From positions 668,268-732,267 of the forward strand of contig NZ_QJVJ01000002.1 in assembly GCF_003217775.1 (NCBI RefSeq): 64,000 nt of DNA, read 5' to 3'. The DNA is from Paenibacillus flagellatus (GTDB lineage: Bacteria; Bacillota; Bacilli; Paenibacillales; NBRC-103111). A model generated the notes under the pieces. The model was given only the letters and a program-made list of their open reading frames with translations. It searched no databases and was not told where the DNA came from. Both the position numbers and the translations under genes were made by a program. Below are positions 39,020 to 47,955 of the stretch, in pieces (the first letter of the stretch is position 1; each line of letters opens with the position of its first letter).

Positions 39020-40402
39020 ATGCCTCACTCGCAGCTTATGTTCGGTTATTATCACGGAGACGGATTCCCGGCCGGCGCTCCCGATTCGATCGACCGGATC
39101 GCCGCACTCGGCAACAGCAACGTGATCATGATCAATTCCGCACACCCTCCGGACGCGCTGCGGCATATGCTCGACCGGGTCGCCGCTTGCGGCTGCCCGT
39201 TCATCATCAGCGTCTCGGACTGTTTCTTTCGTGGCGGCCGGGTCGGCGCCATCGGCTCGGCGCATCCGCGCGAGGATAGCGCCGAACGCTGGGCGGCGCT
39301 GCAGGAGACGCTGCGCCCCTACGAGCGGCACTTGCTCGGCTACTACTTCGACGAGCCGTATTGGAACGGCGTGAGCGAACGCGATTTTCGCGACGCGACC
39401 CGCATGATTCGCCGCCGGCATCCGGATAAGAAAGTGATGGTGTGCGCGACGGCGCTCGAGCTGGCGCCGGACGCATTCGATTGCCCGATCCCGGAGGCGG
39501 GAAGCGGCTACTACGAATTCGTCACGGACGGTGCCTTCGATATTTACCGGGCATGGGATCCGTTCCTGTACGGCTATCTGGACGAGAAGCTGAGGCGGCT
39601 CTTGCCGTCCGAAGCCGCGATCTGGTACGTCGTGTGGGGATTTGCCAAAGGAACGCCCGACGGCGGACCGGCGGCGCTGATCGTCAATTTATTGAACCAT
39701 TACCGGCTCGCCCTGCGCGACCGGCGCTGCGCCGGCCTGCTCGTATTCTCGTTCGCTTCCGGCGATGCGGGCGACTGGGGGAGCGGGATGGACCGGCTGC
39801 TGGACCCGCCGCACCCGTCGTACGATCCGCTGCTGCACAATCTGCAGGTGAACGTGGGCCGGGCGCTGATCGGACGCGCCGGCGACGACCTGTTCGTCCA
39901 CTCGGCCGATGGCGGCGGGGAAGGGCCGGGATCACGCGGCTGGCGGTATGCGGGACTTGATGCCGGGGGCTCCCCGCGTCCGCTCGTGTTCGTACCGGAA
40001 CGCGCCGTTTGGGCCGATCCGGAAGGGGCGGGCGGCCTCGTATGCCGGGATCTGATCGCCCCGGGCGCGGGCGGGGAGCAGACGCTCGTACAGTGGGCCG
40101 CCCCCAAGCCGGGTCGGGTGTACGTTGCCGAGCGCGGCGGCATCCAGCTGGCCGGCATGTCGCCGCCCGCCCGGCTGCGCGTCCAGATCCGGCATAATGA
40201 TCGGCGGATTTGGCCGGAGGCGGACGAATGGCGCGAGATCGGCCCCGGAGCGGAACAGTCGGGATATCGGTTGAAGCTCGAGGTGGTTGCGGGCGACTGC
40301 CTTTCATTCGTCGTGAGCGCGGGCGAAGACCGGACGGGCGGGCAGGACAGCGGGCTGCTCCGGTGGGATCCCGTCGTCTCGTATATCAACGATCATTCCT
40401 GA
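39020..40402 (+). CDS. Putative glycoside hydrolase, unrecognised TIM-barrel family (intracellular paralogue)
   Basis: 460 residues without a signal peptide. N-terminal part (about 5-280) looks like a TIM barrel: FGYYHGDG, IAALGNSNVIMINS, then LLGYYFDEPYWNGV with Asp111-Glu112 as likely catalytic acids, PDKKVMVCATALEL and YYEFVTDGAFD. The C-terminal part (about 345-455) ends in VAGDCLSFVVSAG and RWDPVVSYI, the accessory module also found in two neighbours. It is clearly paralogous to the secreted protein encoded at 42558. I cannot assign it to a known GH family. It lies between the beta-helix protein and the alpha-galactosidase. Confidence 0.75.
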   Translation: MPHSQLMFGYYHGDGFPAGAPDSIDRIAALGNSNVIMINSAHPPDALRHMLDRVAACGCPFIISVSDCFFRGGRVGAIGSAHPREDSAERWAALQETLRPYERHLLGYYFDEPYWNGVSERDFRDATRMIRRRHPDKKVMVCATALELAPDAFDCPIPEAGSGYYEFVTDGAFDIYRAWDPFLYGYLDEKLRRLLPSEAAIWYVVWGFAKGTPDGGPAALIVNLLNHYRLALRDRRCAGLLVFSFASGDAGDWGSGMDRLLDPPHPSYDPLLHNLQVNVGRALIGRAGDDLFVHSADGGGEGPGSRGWRYAGLDAGGSPRPLVFVPERAVWADPEGAGGLVCRDLIAPGAGGEQTLVQWAAPKPGRVYVAERGGIQLAGMSPPARLRVQIRHNDRRIWPEADEWREIGPGAEQSGYRLKLEVVAGDCLSFVVSAGEDRTGGQDSGLLRWDPVVSYINDHS

Positions 40403-40416
40403 TCGGAGGAGGACTT

Positions 40417-42528
40417 ATGGCAGCACATCGGCTTATCGCCATTCGGGAAAGCGGCATTCATCTCCATGTGGAAATTACGGAGGACGGGGACGTGCGGCTG
40501 CGCCACTTCTCGCCGTTCCCGGAAGACGAGGCGCGCTCCGGATCGGACGCGACGCGGAGCAGGCGGCGGATCGTCGAGCTGCAGGCGAGCGGAGAAGACC
40601 ATAACGATCACCACGGCGCCAAATATACGGGCACGATGCCGGCCGGCCGGCTCGTCTATGCGGGCCACTCGGACACCCGCAATGAAGCCGGTCGCAAGCT
40701 GGAGGTCGCGCTGGAGGACGGAGATACGCTCGTCACCGTACACTATCAGTTTTACGACGGCATCGCCGTGATCCGCGCCTGGACGGAGGTGACCAATCGC
40801 GGAGCCGTGCCGCTTCCGCTCGAATACGTGTCTTCCTTCGCCCTGACCGGCATCGACAAGGAAGGCGAAGGGACGTGGGAGACGAAGAGCCGGCTGCACG
40901 TCCCGCACAATACGTGGCACGGCGAGTTGCAGTGGCGGGGCTGCTCGCTCCCCGAGCTCGGTCTGACGATGGCGAACGCCTTCTCGGTGAAGCGGCTGAA
41001 CTACGGCAGCTCGGGGACGTGGTCCTCCGCCGGCTATGTGCCGATGGGCTGCTACGAGAATACGGCGCAAGCAACCGCGCTCGTCTGGCAGATCGAGCAC
41101 AACGGCTCGTGGCATTGGGAGATCGGCGACGCGCCGGACCGGCAGCTGTATCTGCAGCTCAGCGGCCCGACCGAGGCCGAGAGCCATTGGTGGAAGCGGC
41201 TCTCGCCGGGCGAGACGTTCGTGTCCGTCCCGGTGGCCGTCGGCGTCGTGCGCGGCGGGTTCGGGGAGGCGATCGCCGAATTGACCCGTTACCGCAGGGC
41301 CGTCCGGCGGCCGCATGCCGACAACGAGCGGCTGCCGATCATCTTCAACGACTACATGAACTGTTTGTTTGCCGACCCGACGACCGAGAAGCTGCTGCCG
41401 CTGATCGACGCCGCGGCGGAAGCCGGCTGCGAATATTTCTGCATCGACGCCGGCTGGTATGCCGACGGGCCGTGGTGGGACGCGGTCGGCGTGTGGCAGC
41501 CTTCGACGCGGCGGTTTCCCGGAGGCGGCCTGCAGGCGGTGCTCGATCATATCCGCGCCAAAGGCATGATTCCCGGGCTGTGGCTGGAGCTCGAGGTCAT
41601 GGGCGTCCATTGCCCCATCGCGGCAGACGTTCCCGACGAATGGTTCTTCGTCCGTCATGGCCGGCGCGTCATCGATCACGGCCGGTACCAGCTCGACTAC
41701 CGGCATCCCGACGTCGTCCGATACGCCGACGAAGTCATCGACCGGCTCGTAACCGAGTACGGCGTCGGCTATATCAAGATGGACTACAACATCAATGCCG
41801 GCATCGGCACGGAGATCGGCGCTGACAGCTTCGGCGACGGACTGCTGCAGCATAACCGGGCTTACCTGGGCTGGCTGGACCGCGTGTTCGAGCGTTACCC
41901 GCAGCTGATCATCGAAAATTGCGGCAGCGGCGGCATGCGGATGGATTATGCGATGCTTGCGCGGCACAGCGTCCAGTCGATCAGCGACCAGACCGATTAC
42001 CGCCGGATGGCCGCGATCGCCGCGGCGGCCCCGACCGCCTTGACGCCGGAGCAAGCGGCCGTATGGTCTTATCCGCTGAAGGACGGCGACGAGGAGGAGG
42101 TCGTCTTCAACATGGTGAACGCGATGCTGATGCGCGTCCATCAGAGCGGGCTGCCGACCGCGCTTGCGCCGGAACGGTTTGCGCTGCTGCGCGAAGGACT
42201 GGACTACTACAAGTCGATCCGGCATCGGATCCCGCAGTCGCTTCCGTTCTGGCCGATCGGCCTGCCCAAGTACGGCGACGACCGGATCAGCCTGGGGCTG
42301 CGCTGCGGGGACAAAGCTTATGTGGCCGTATGGAGCTTGAACGGAGGAGGGGAAGCCTTCGAGCTGCCGATTTCATTTCTATCGGGCAAGGAAGCGGCGG
42401 TCCGGTGCGGGTATCCGCAGCGGGGGGCATGCGATTTGCAGTGGAATGCCGGCACGGGAACGCTGACCGTGACGATGCCGCCGGGCTGCCGTGCGCGCAT
42501 CGTGGAGCTTGAACCGATTACGAACTGA
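40417..42528 (+). CDS. Alpha-galactosidase, GH36 type
   Basis: 703 residues, cytoplasmic. N-terminal beta-sandwich, then the catalytic barrel with CIDAGWYADGPWWDAVGVW, nucleophile Asp456 in YIKMDYNINAG, ENCGSGGMRMDYAML and acid/base region SISDQTDYRR (Asp524). All are hallmarks of GH36/clan D retaining alpha-galactosidases. Releases terminal alpha-galactose from oligosaccharides brought in by the importer. GGAGGAGG lies just upstream of ATG 40417; the gene starts 14 nt after the previous one. Confidence 0.92.
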   Translation: MAAHRLIAIRESGIHLHVEITEDGDVRLRHFSPFPEDEARSGSDATRSRRRIVELQASGEDHNDHHGAKYTGTMPAGRLVYAGHSDTRNEAGRKLEVALEDGDTLVTVHYQFYDGIAVIRAWTEVTNRGAVPLPLEYVSSFALTGIDKEGEGTWETKSRLHVPHNTWHGELQWRGCSLPELGLTMANAFSVKRLNYGSSGTWSSAGYVPMGCYENTAQATALVWQIEHNGSWHWEIGDAPDRQLYLQLSGPTEAESHWWKRLSPGETFVSVPVAVGVVRGGFGEAIAELTRYRRAVRRPHADNERLPIIFNDYMNCLFADPTTEKLLPLIDAAAEAGCEYFCIDAGWYADGPWWDAVGVWQPSTRRFPGGGLQAVLDHIRAKGMIPGLWLELEVMGVHCPIAADVPDEWFFVRHGRRVIDHGRYQLDYRHPDVVRYADEVIDRLVTEYGVGYIKMDYNINAGIGTEIGADSFGDGLLQHNRAYLGWLDRVFERYPQLIIENCGSGGMRMDYAMLARHSVQSISDQTDYRRMAAIAAAAPTALTPEQAAVWSYPLKDGDEEEVVFNMVNAMLMRVHQSGLPTALAPERFALLREGLDYYKSIRHRIPQSLPFWPIGLPKYGDDRISLGLRCGDKAYVAVWSLNGGGEAFELPISFLSGKEAAVRCGYPQRGACDLQWNAGTGTLTVTMPPGCRARIVELEPITN

Positions 42529-42557
42529 GTTTTGCGTTTGCAAAGGAGGAGACATGA

Positions 42558-44249
42558 ATGAAAGCATGGAGAAGAAAGGGACTGTCGCTGGCGCTCGCTT
42601 GTTGTTTGTTGATCATGACGATTTGCGGCGCGGCGTCGGCCGAAGGCGCGAACGTCGGGGCCGCGGCGAACGCCAACCCCGGGCTGCAATACTTCGGCTA
42701 CTACCATATGGACGGACAAGGGATGCCGGATCCGAAATATTTGCCGTTCGCCGGGCGGATCGGCAACAGCAACGTGGCCATCTTCAGCAGTTGGTCCCGA
42801 GGGACGACGCTGCAGAGCCATATCGACCTGGCGGCCGCCAACGGCATGAAGGTGCTGCTCAACGTGTACGATTATTTCTTCCACTGGAGCCCCGGCGGGA
42901 TGGGGGACGGCAGCGGCCATATGCACGCCGACTGGCAGGTTCAGTGGGCCGAGCTGAAGCGGGTGCTGAGCGGCTACGAGGACAAGCTGCTCGGGTTTTA
43001 CTTCGACGAACCGTGGTGGTGCGGCGTAACGGAAGAAAACTTCCGCACGGTGACGCAGATGATCCGGCAGGAATATCCCGACAAGAAGCTCGTCGCGGTC
43101 AGCGCCGTTGCCGATCTCGATCCGTACGGCACCGGCAAATCGGTAAGCAGCGACTACATCGAATTCGTCACCGACGTCGGGTTCAACTATTACGAGAGCG
43201 GTCTGGAAACCGGGTTCCATCAGGAGCTGCTGGAGAAGCTGAAGGCGAAGGCCGATCGCGGCCAGCATATCTGGCTCCTTCCGAAGTCGTTCAGCCGCAA
43301 CGCCACGGAAACGACCGACGTCCTGCAGCACCATCTGCTTCATTATTACAAGATGGCGTTAAACGAGCCGCGCGTGGTCGGCATGGCGGCGTATACGATG
43401 CCGTCGGGCGGCGACGGTACGGGCATGTACGCGTTCATGAACGAATCCGATCCGGCGTACGATCCTTATCTGACATACGCGCACGTGCAAGTCGGCCGCA
43501 GCATCATCGATCCGGCCAACGCCGATCTCTACGTCCGTTCCGTCGACGGAGCCGGCAGCGGCAGCGCCTGGAGCGAGAGCGGCTCCGTCCTGAAGTGGAC
43601 GGCGCCGAAGGCGGGGACGATTCAGATCTCTTCCCTCGGGCCGGTACGCCGAACGAACGAGCACGGCAACGAGCTGGCGATCAAGATCACGCGGGGCCAG
43701 ACGCCGCTGTGGCCGTCCGCCGGATGGCAGAGCGTCACCGCGGCCAACTCGGGCTTGCTGTATCCGAAGACGGCGACCGAGGTGCAGGCCGGGGAGGAAA
43801 TTTGGTTCCACACGGACGGACGGAACGACGTGCCGTCGGACACCCTGACATGGGATCCGGTCATTGTCTATTCGGGGTATGAGGCCGACGGCCAGCCGAA
43901 CATCGAGCTGTCGGTTTCGTATCAAGTCGGCCATACCGCCAACGCAACCGCGCTCGAGCCCGGCGAGCTGCTCGTCTCCTCCGTCGCGATGACGAATAAA
44001 GGGAAGTCCGCGCAAACCGTGACGGCGATCGTGGCCCTCTATGACGGGTCGGGCGAAGACGGCGCGCTCGCCAACCTGTCGTTCTCCACCGCGACCTTGC
44101 AGCCGGGCGAAAGCCGCGAACTGAAAGGCGGGTTCAAGCTTCCTGACCATCTGTCGGGATACCGGGCGAAGACGTTCGTCGTCAGCGGAGAAGATATCGC
44201 TTCGCCGGGTATGGCGCTGTCGGACGTTTATGAATTGCCCGCGCCTTGA
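42558..44249 (+). CDS. Putative secreted glycoside hydrolase, paralogue of the 39020 gene
   Basis: 563 residues with a signal peptide (about 28 residues, GAASA). The barrel domain (about 44-300) matches the 39020 protein segment by segment: YFGYYHMDG, RIGNSNVAIFSS, LLGFYFDEPWWCGV (Asp150-Glu151), PDKKLVAVSAVADL, YIEFVTDVGF. Next comes the shared accessory module (KAGTIQIS to TWDPVIVYSG), then a C-terminal immunoglobulin-like domain from about 455 (SVAMTNKGKSAQTVTAIVAL). The secreted/intracellular pair suggests extracellular depolymerisation followed by cytoplasmic trimming. Family not recognised. AAAGGAGGAG precedes the start. Confidence 0.75.
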   Translation: MKAWRRKGLSLALACCLLIMTICGAASAEGANVGAAANANPGLQYFGYYHMDGQGMPDPKYLPFAGRIGNSNVAIFSSWSRGTTLQSHIDLAAANGMKVLLNVYDYFFHWSPGGMGDGSGHMHADWQVQWAELKRVLSGYEDKLLGFYFDEPWWCGVTEENFRTVTQMIRQEYPDKKLVAVSAVADLDPYGTGKSVSSDYIEFVTDVGFNYYESGLETGFHQELLEKLKAKADRGQHIWLLPKSFSRNATETTDVLQHHLLHYYKMALNEPRVVGMAAYTMPSGGDGTGMYAFMNESDPAYDPYLTYAHVQVGRSIIDPANADLYVRSVDGAGSGSAWSESGSVLKWTAPKAGTIQISSLGPVRRTNEHGNELAIKITRGQTPLWPSAGWQSVTAANSGLLYPKTATEVQAGEEIWFHTDGRNDVPSDTLTWDPVIVYSGYEADGQPNIELSVSYQVGHTANATALEPGELLVSSVAMTNKGKSAQTVTAIVALYDGSGEDGALANLSFSTATLQPGESRELKGGFKLPDHLSGYRAKTFVVSGEDIASPGMALSDVYELPAP

Positions 44250-44281
44250 CAGGCGCGAGAAACCGCGAAGGAGGAACAGCC

Positions 44282-44725
44282 ATGAGAGCAATCAAAACGG
44301 TCGCAGTCGCCGCGCTGCTTTGCTTCATCGCGCCGCTGAAGCTGGACGCCGAATCCGCGGCCGATCATGCATCCGGTCGCGCGACGGAGTCCGCCGCCGC
44401 CGAGCTTGCGGTCGAGTCCGAAGCCGCTTCCGCGTCCGGCTCGCTGCGCGTCGCCGTCCACCCCAAAAAGCTAACGGTGAACATCACGGGCAAGTGGAAG
44501 GAAGCCCGGGGGAAAGAAGTATTGATCACAATCGTCGATCCGAACGGCAAGCTGGAGTACATCAACCAGAAGGCGATGGATCGCGGCCATTCCTTCACGT
44601 TTCAATACCGGATGAAGGAGCCCGCGAGCGGGACGTATTCGGTACGCGTCATCGCGGCCGGGCTGCCCGGCTCGGAGCCGCTCGCGACGTCGTTCGCGGT
44701 GCGCCCCTCCGGCGGCAAGCGCTAG
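44282..44725 (+). CDS. Small secreted Ig-like protein
   Basis: 147 residues: signal peptide (about 25 residues), a Ser/Ala/Glu-rich linker to about 62, then one beta-sandwich domain (VLITIVDPNGKLEYINQ, SFTFQYRMKEPASGTYSVRV) like bacterial Ig-like or macroglobulin-type modules. AAGGAGG precedes ATG 44282. Last plus-strand gene of the glycan operon; may be an accessory binding protein. Function unknown. Confidence 0.7.
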   Translation: MRAIKTVAVAALLCFIAPLKLDAESAADHASGRATESAAAELAVESEAASASGSLRVAVHPKKLTVNITGKWKEARGKEVLITIVDPNGKLEYINQKAMDRGHSFTFQYRMKEPASGTYSVRVIAAGLPGSEPLATSFAVRPSGGKR

Positions 44726-45022
44726 AAACGGCGGCGCGGCCGGGCATCCTCTTTGACAGACCGACCGGGCTTCCTCCGGTTTACGTTCTTGTATAGGAAA
44801 TTATGCATGGCCAATTTCCTGTGGATACCGGGGGCTCCCCCAGAAGCAATACCATTCGCTTTATGATCGAAGTTATTCCGACGAAGAGCATCCGTGTATG
44901 CAAGGTAACGATTGGTGCGAGCAGCAGGCTGCTCTAACGGAATACGCTTCGAAGCTTGTCTTCACTTCCGGGGGATTTGTTCAGCCGGTTAGGTTAACCG
45001 CTTTCGGAAGGAGGAGGAACGG

Positions 45023-46351
45023 ATGAAGACGATATGGATAGTCGATGACGAATCGCCGGAAGACATTCAGCTGATCGGCACGATCGGCCGGGGCTACGCC
45101 TCCGCTCCCGCGATGCGGTTCGGCGGCCATGCCGGCTTGGAATTCGCGCGAATATGGGGCGGTTTGGAAGCCGAGATCGATCGCCGTCAGGACGTTTGCG
45201 ATCTGGTATGGAAACAAGCGGTGAACCGGATCGTCATGAGCGGTTCCGTCACCCGGATCGACGCGGAGACGATGGAAGCGTTCGGTTTCGGGGCGACGAA
45301 TCGGGTTTATGCGGCGATCGTGCGTTTCCGCCGTACGGCGGCTTCTCCTCCCCCTTTCGCCGAAGAAAGAGTGCGGGCCGTCGTCCGACGTCAAGCCGAT
45401 CCGATATGGGAAGCGTTCGTAAGCGGCCACTTGGCAAAACCGAACGAATGCATCGTGTTGTTCAACGAAAAGCGGGGTACGCCCCACGGCGAAGCTTTGG
45501 CCGACGAGCGGCTGCAGCGATCGCTCCGCGGGATGGCCGACGCGTTGGGGCGCGAATGCTCTTTCGGCGTCAGCCTGAGCGGTAGCGGAATCGCGTGCCT
45601 TCCCGAGCTTTACGAGCAAGCTTCCGACGCGCTTTTGCAACGTTTCTGGCAGGACGGCGAATCGGTTTGCTTCTACTCCCGCTATCTGCCCCTGGTCGAT
45701 CGGCCGGCTTCTTGCGAATGGTTGAACGGCTTGACCGACACTCGGAAATCCCATCGCGAGAAAGAGCTGATCCGATGGATCCGCCGCCGGTTTGCCCCGG
45801 ACGGCTTGAGGAACATGACCGGTTCTTCGATGAAACGGCTGTTCCGCCGCGTTGCTCACAGCTTGGACATGGCAGGAGGCGAGTCGTCCGGAGGTTCCGA
45901 ACGAAAGGATGAAATCGAGGGGATCGACCGCTTCGAAACCGCGGACGAACTAAGCGGATATTTGCTGGAAAAGGCGTGTCGGTTGGCCATCGAAGGCCGG
46001 CCGGGAACCGATGGGACCGGGTCGTTGGAATCGATCGTTGCGAGTATCCGCGCCGACATCGATCGTCATTGCGGCGAGCAGATCAATCTATCCTTCTTCG
46101 CCAAAAAATATTCGGTCAACGCTTCCTACTTATCGAAGCAATTCAAAAACGTTACCGGTCACAACCTTTCGGCGTACCTTTCTCGCGTCAGGTTGAGCAA
46201 AGCGAAAGCGCTGCTGAAGACGACCTCCGGCAGCATCTCCTGGATTGCGGAATGCTGCGGATACGAGGATACGCATTATTTTTCGCGAATGTTCAAGAAA
46301 GGAACCGGCATGACGCCGTCGGAGTATAGAAACAGCCAAGCTTCGGAATAG
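45023..46351 (+). CDS. AraC-type regulator with a vestigial receiver domain
   Basis: 442 residues. The start MKTIWIVDDESPED is exactly the first strand and acidic pocket of a YesN receiver, but the phosphoacceptor strand and the rest of the receiver are missing; the sequence passes straight to a linker domain at about 40. A normal AraC double HTH closes the protein (INLSFFAKKYSVNASYLSKQ, ISWIAECCGYEDTHYFSRMF). It probably regulates the sugar locus without phosphorylation, perhaps constitutively or by ligand binding to the linker. GGAAGGAGGAGG precedes ATG 45023; about 300 bp of non-coding DNA lies upstream. Confidence 0.82.
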   Translation: MKTIWIVDDESPEDIQLIGTIGRGYASAPAMRFGGHAGLEFARIWGGLEAEIDRRQDVCDLVWKQAVNRIVMSGSVTRIDAETMEAFGFGATNRVYAAIVRFRRTAASPPPFAEERVRAVVRRQADPIWEAFVSGHLAKPNECIVLFNEKRGTPHGEALADERLQRSLRGMADALGRECSFGVSLSGSGIACLPELYEQASDALLQRFWQDGESVCFYSRYLPLVDRPASCEWLNGLTDTRKSHREKELIRWIRRRFAPDGLRNMTGSSMKRLFRRVAHSLDMAGGESSGGSERKDEIEGIDRFETADELSGYLLEKACRLAIEGRPGTDGTGSLESIVASIRADIDRHCGEQINLSFFAKKYSVNASYLSKQFKNVTGHNLSAYLSRVRLSKAKALLKTTSGSISWIAECCGYEDTHYFSRMFKKGTGMTPSEYRNSQASE

Positions 46352-46360
46352 CACGACGAG

Positions 46361-46392
46361 AACCCCGATCCGTAAACCGGAACCGGGGTTTG
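46361..46392. terminator. Bidirectional terminator
   Basis: Stem AACCCCG/CGGGGTT with an inner TCC/GGA pairing, followed by TTTGTCTTG, just after the AraC gene and before the convergent aminotransferase gene. Confidence 0.75.
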
Positions 46393-46470
46393 TCTTGTTC
46401 GTCCGAGACGCCCGGCGAAGGCGTCTATAAGCCTGCGAAGGCTCGTTTATTCCTATTCGGCGAAGCGAAG

Positions 46471-47763
46471 TCACTTGCCTCGGCTCATCTCCGTCAGCAC
46501 CGCTTCGACCGCTTCCAGCGTAATGTCCACTTCCTTGTCGGTATGGCTGTAGCTAATATGGTTGCGCTTGATGTTCATCGGCATTTTGAAAATGCCTTTC
46601 TCGATCAGCTTTTTCCGGTACGTCACGTAAAATTGCGCGTCGTTGTATTGCAGATCGGTATAATTGCGCGGCTCGAAGCTCATGAAGTACGTCGTCCATA
46701 CCGAGCCGAAGCCGGCGACGAACGCCTCGATGCCGAGCCGGTCGAGAATGCCGCGAATTTCGGTGCGCATCCGTTCGCCGAGGCGGAAAATGTGCTCGTG
46801 CACCGGCTCGTTCTCCATCATCTCGATCGTCGCGATCGACGCGGCCGTACCGACGGCATGGCCGTTGTACGTGCCCGCGAACCAGACGTCGCCGCCCGGC
46901 TGCGTATTGAAGCGCGACATGTACGGCTTCTTGCCCGCCACGGCGGCGATCGGGAAGCCGTTCGCCATCGCCTTGCCCATCGTCGTCAAATCCGGCGTGA
47001 CGCCGGCCACCTTCTGAAAGCCGCCGATGTTGTGGCGGAAGCCGGTGATGACCTCGTCGAAGATGAGCAGCGTGCCGTGGGCGTCGCACAAGTCGCGCAG
47101 CCCTTGCAGGAAGCCCGGCTGAGGCATGATGCAGCCGATGTTGTGCGGGATCGGCTCGACGATGAGCGCGGCGACCTCGCCTTTGTTCGCCTTCAGCGTC
47201 CGCTCGACGTCGTCCAGATCGTTGTACGTGCAGACGAGCGTATTGTCGATCGCCTCGTCCATCATGCCGGCCGAGCCCGGATCGCGCGTGCCGATCTTGT
47301 CCCAGGCGCTCAGCATGTTGCGGGCGACGTAGTCGTGCCAGCCGTGGTAGCAGCCCTGGAACTTGATCAGCTTCGTGCGGCCGGTGACGGCGCGCGACAG
47401 GCGGATCGCGTGGTACGTCGCCTCCGAGCCGGAGTTGCAGAACAGCACTTGCTCGGCGGAAGGGACGTGGGTCGTAATTTTGCGGGCGAGCTCCACCTCG
47501 AGGTCGGTGCAGCCGACGCCGTACAGGTCGGTGCGGCCGAGCGCCTCGATCACTTTGCCGTTGACGTACGGATGGTTGTGGCCGAGGATGAACGGGCCGA
47601 AGGCGGCCTGGTAGTCGATATACTTGTTGCCGTCGGCGTCATAGATGTAGGCGCCTTCCGCTTTCGTAAACACGAGGAACGGATCGACGTTCCGGATCGA
47701 GGTATGTACGCCCCCGGGCGTATATTTTTGGGCTTCTTCATGCAGCTTGGCACTGTTGCTCAT
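46471..47763 (-). CDS. Class-III aminotransferase, glutamate-1-semialdehyde aminomutase-like
   Basis: 430 residues: TPGGVHTSIRNVDPFLV at the start, GSEATYHAIRLSRAVTGR for PLP phosphate, YHGWHDY, LIFDEVITGFRHNIGG and TTMGKAMANGFPIAAVAG with the Schiff-base lysine. This is the HemL-like subgroup. The divergent partners are an SDR, an IclR regulator and a Gfo/Idh dehydrogenase, so a catabolic transaminase or aminomutase for an amino-sugar or amino-acid derivative is more likely than haem synthesis. GGAGGAG precedes ATG 47763; the longer frame overlaps its own operator. Confidence 0.88.
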   Translation of the reverse strand: MSNSAKLHEEAQKYTPGGVHTSIRNVDPFLVFTKAEGAYIYDADGNKYIDYQAAFGPFILGHNHPYVNGKVIEALGRTDLYGVGCTDLEVELARKITTHVPSAEQVLFCNSGSEATYHAIRLSRAVTGRTKLIKFQGCYHGWHDYVARNMLSAWDKIGTRDPGSAGMMDEAIDNTLVCTYNDLDDVERTLKANKGEVAALIVEPIPHNIGCIMPQPGFLQGLRDLCDAHGTLLIFDEVITGFRHNIGGFQKVAGVTPDLTTMGKAMANGFPIAAVAGKKPYMSRFNTQPGGDVWFAGTYNGHAVGTAASIATIEMMENEPVHEHIFRLGERMRTEIRGILDRLGIEAFVAGFGSVWTTYFMSFEPRNYTDLQYNDAQFYVTYRKKLIEKGIFKMPMNIKRNHISYSHTDKEVDITLEAVEAVLTEMSRGK

Positions 47764-47781
47764 CACGTCGCTCCTCCAAAA

Positions 47782-47805
47782 TTCAATATTTTGAATAATG
47801 TTCAA
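47782..47805 (-). promoter_or_regulatory. Composite operator of the aminotransferase promoter
   Basis: Read on the minus strand: TTGAA-N5-TTCAA-N4-TTGAA, i.e. two overlapping dyads. It begins 7 nt after the -10 box, across the transcription start. Twenty of 24 positions match the operator of the divergent gene. An IclR-type regulator encoded in the divergent operon is the natural candidate ligand. Confidence 0.75.
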
Positions 47806-47812
47806 TGAGTTG

Positions 47813-47842
47813 ATTATATACCGGAAAATTCGGAGCCGTCAA
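47813..47842 (-). promoter_or_regulatory. Promoter of the aminotransferase gene
   Basis: Minus strand: TTGACG, 18-nt spacer, TATAAT; the operator lies directly downstream. Confidence 0.8.
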
Positions 47843-47921
47843 TCGGGGAGACCGCTCTTTTCGCGACTTCCTCCGCTTGATTTTCTCGTCGATCGACTTT
47901 GCGGTCCGGACGATGTTTCGA

Positions 47922-47951
47922 TTGACACCGCGGAATGAATTGTTTTATGAT
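47922..47951 (+). promoter_or_regulatory. Promoter of the SDR-IclR-Gfo/Idh operon
   Basis: TTGACA, 18-nt spacer, TATGAT; the composite operator begins 4 nt downstream of the -10. Confidence 0.8.
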
Positions 47952-47955
47952 CGTT

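Noticed and set aside
44795..44820. AGGAAATT-N10-AATTTCCT inverted repeat as terminator of the glycan operon
   Set aside because: No T tract and only eight A/T-rich pairs; could equally be an operator, so I did not call it.
44919..44934. GAGCAGC-AG-GCTGCTC inverted repeat
   Set aside because: Two-base loop and no T tract; function undecidable.
44993..45006. cre-like GTTAACCGCTTTCG before the truncated-receiver regulator
   Set aside because: Three mismatches to the CcpA consensus, including the outer CA.
46390..47808. 472-codon plus-strand frame over the aminotransferase gene
   Set aside because: Antisense of a well-conserved PLP enzyme with intact motifs and a promoter on the opposite strand.
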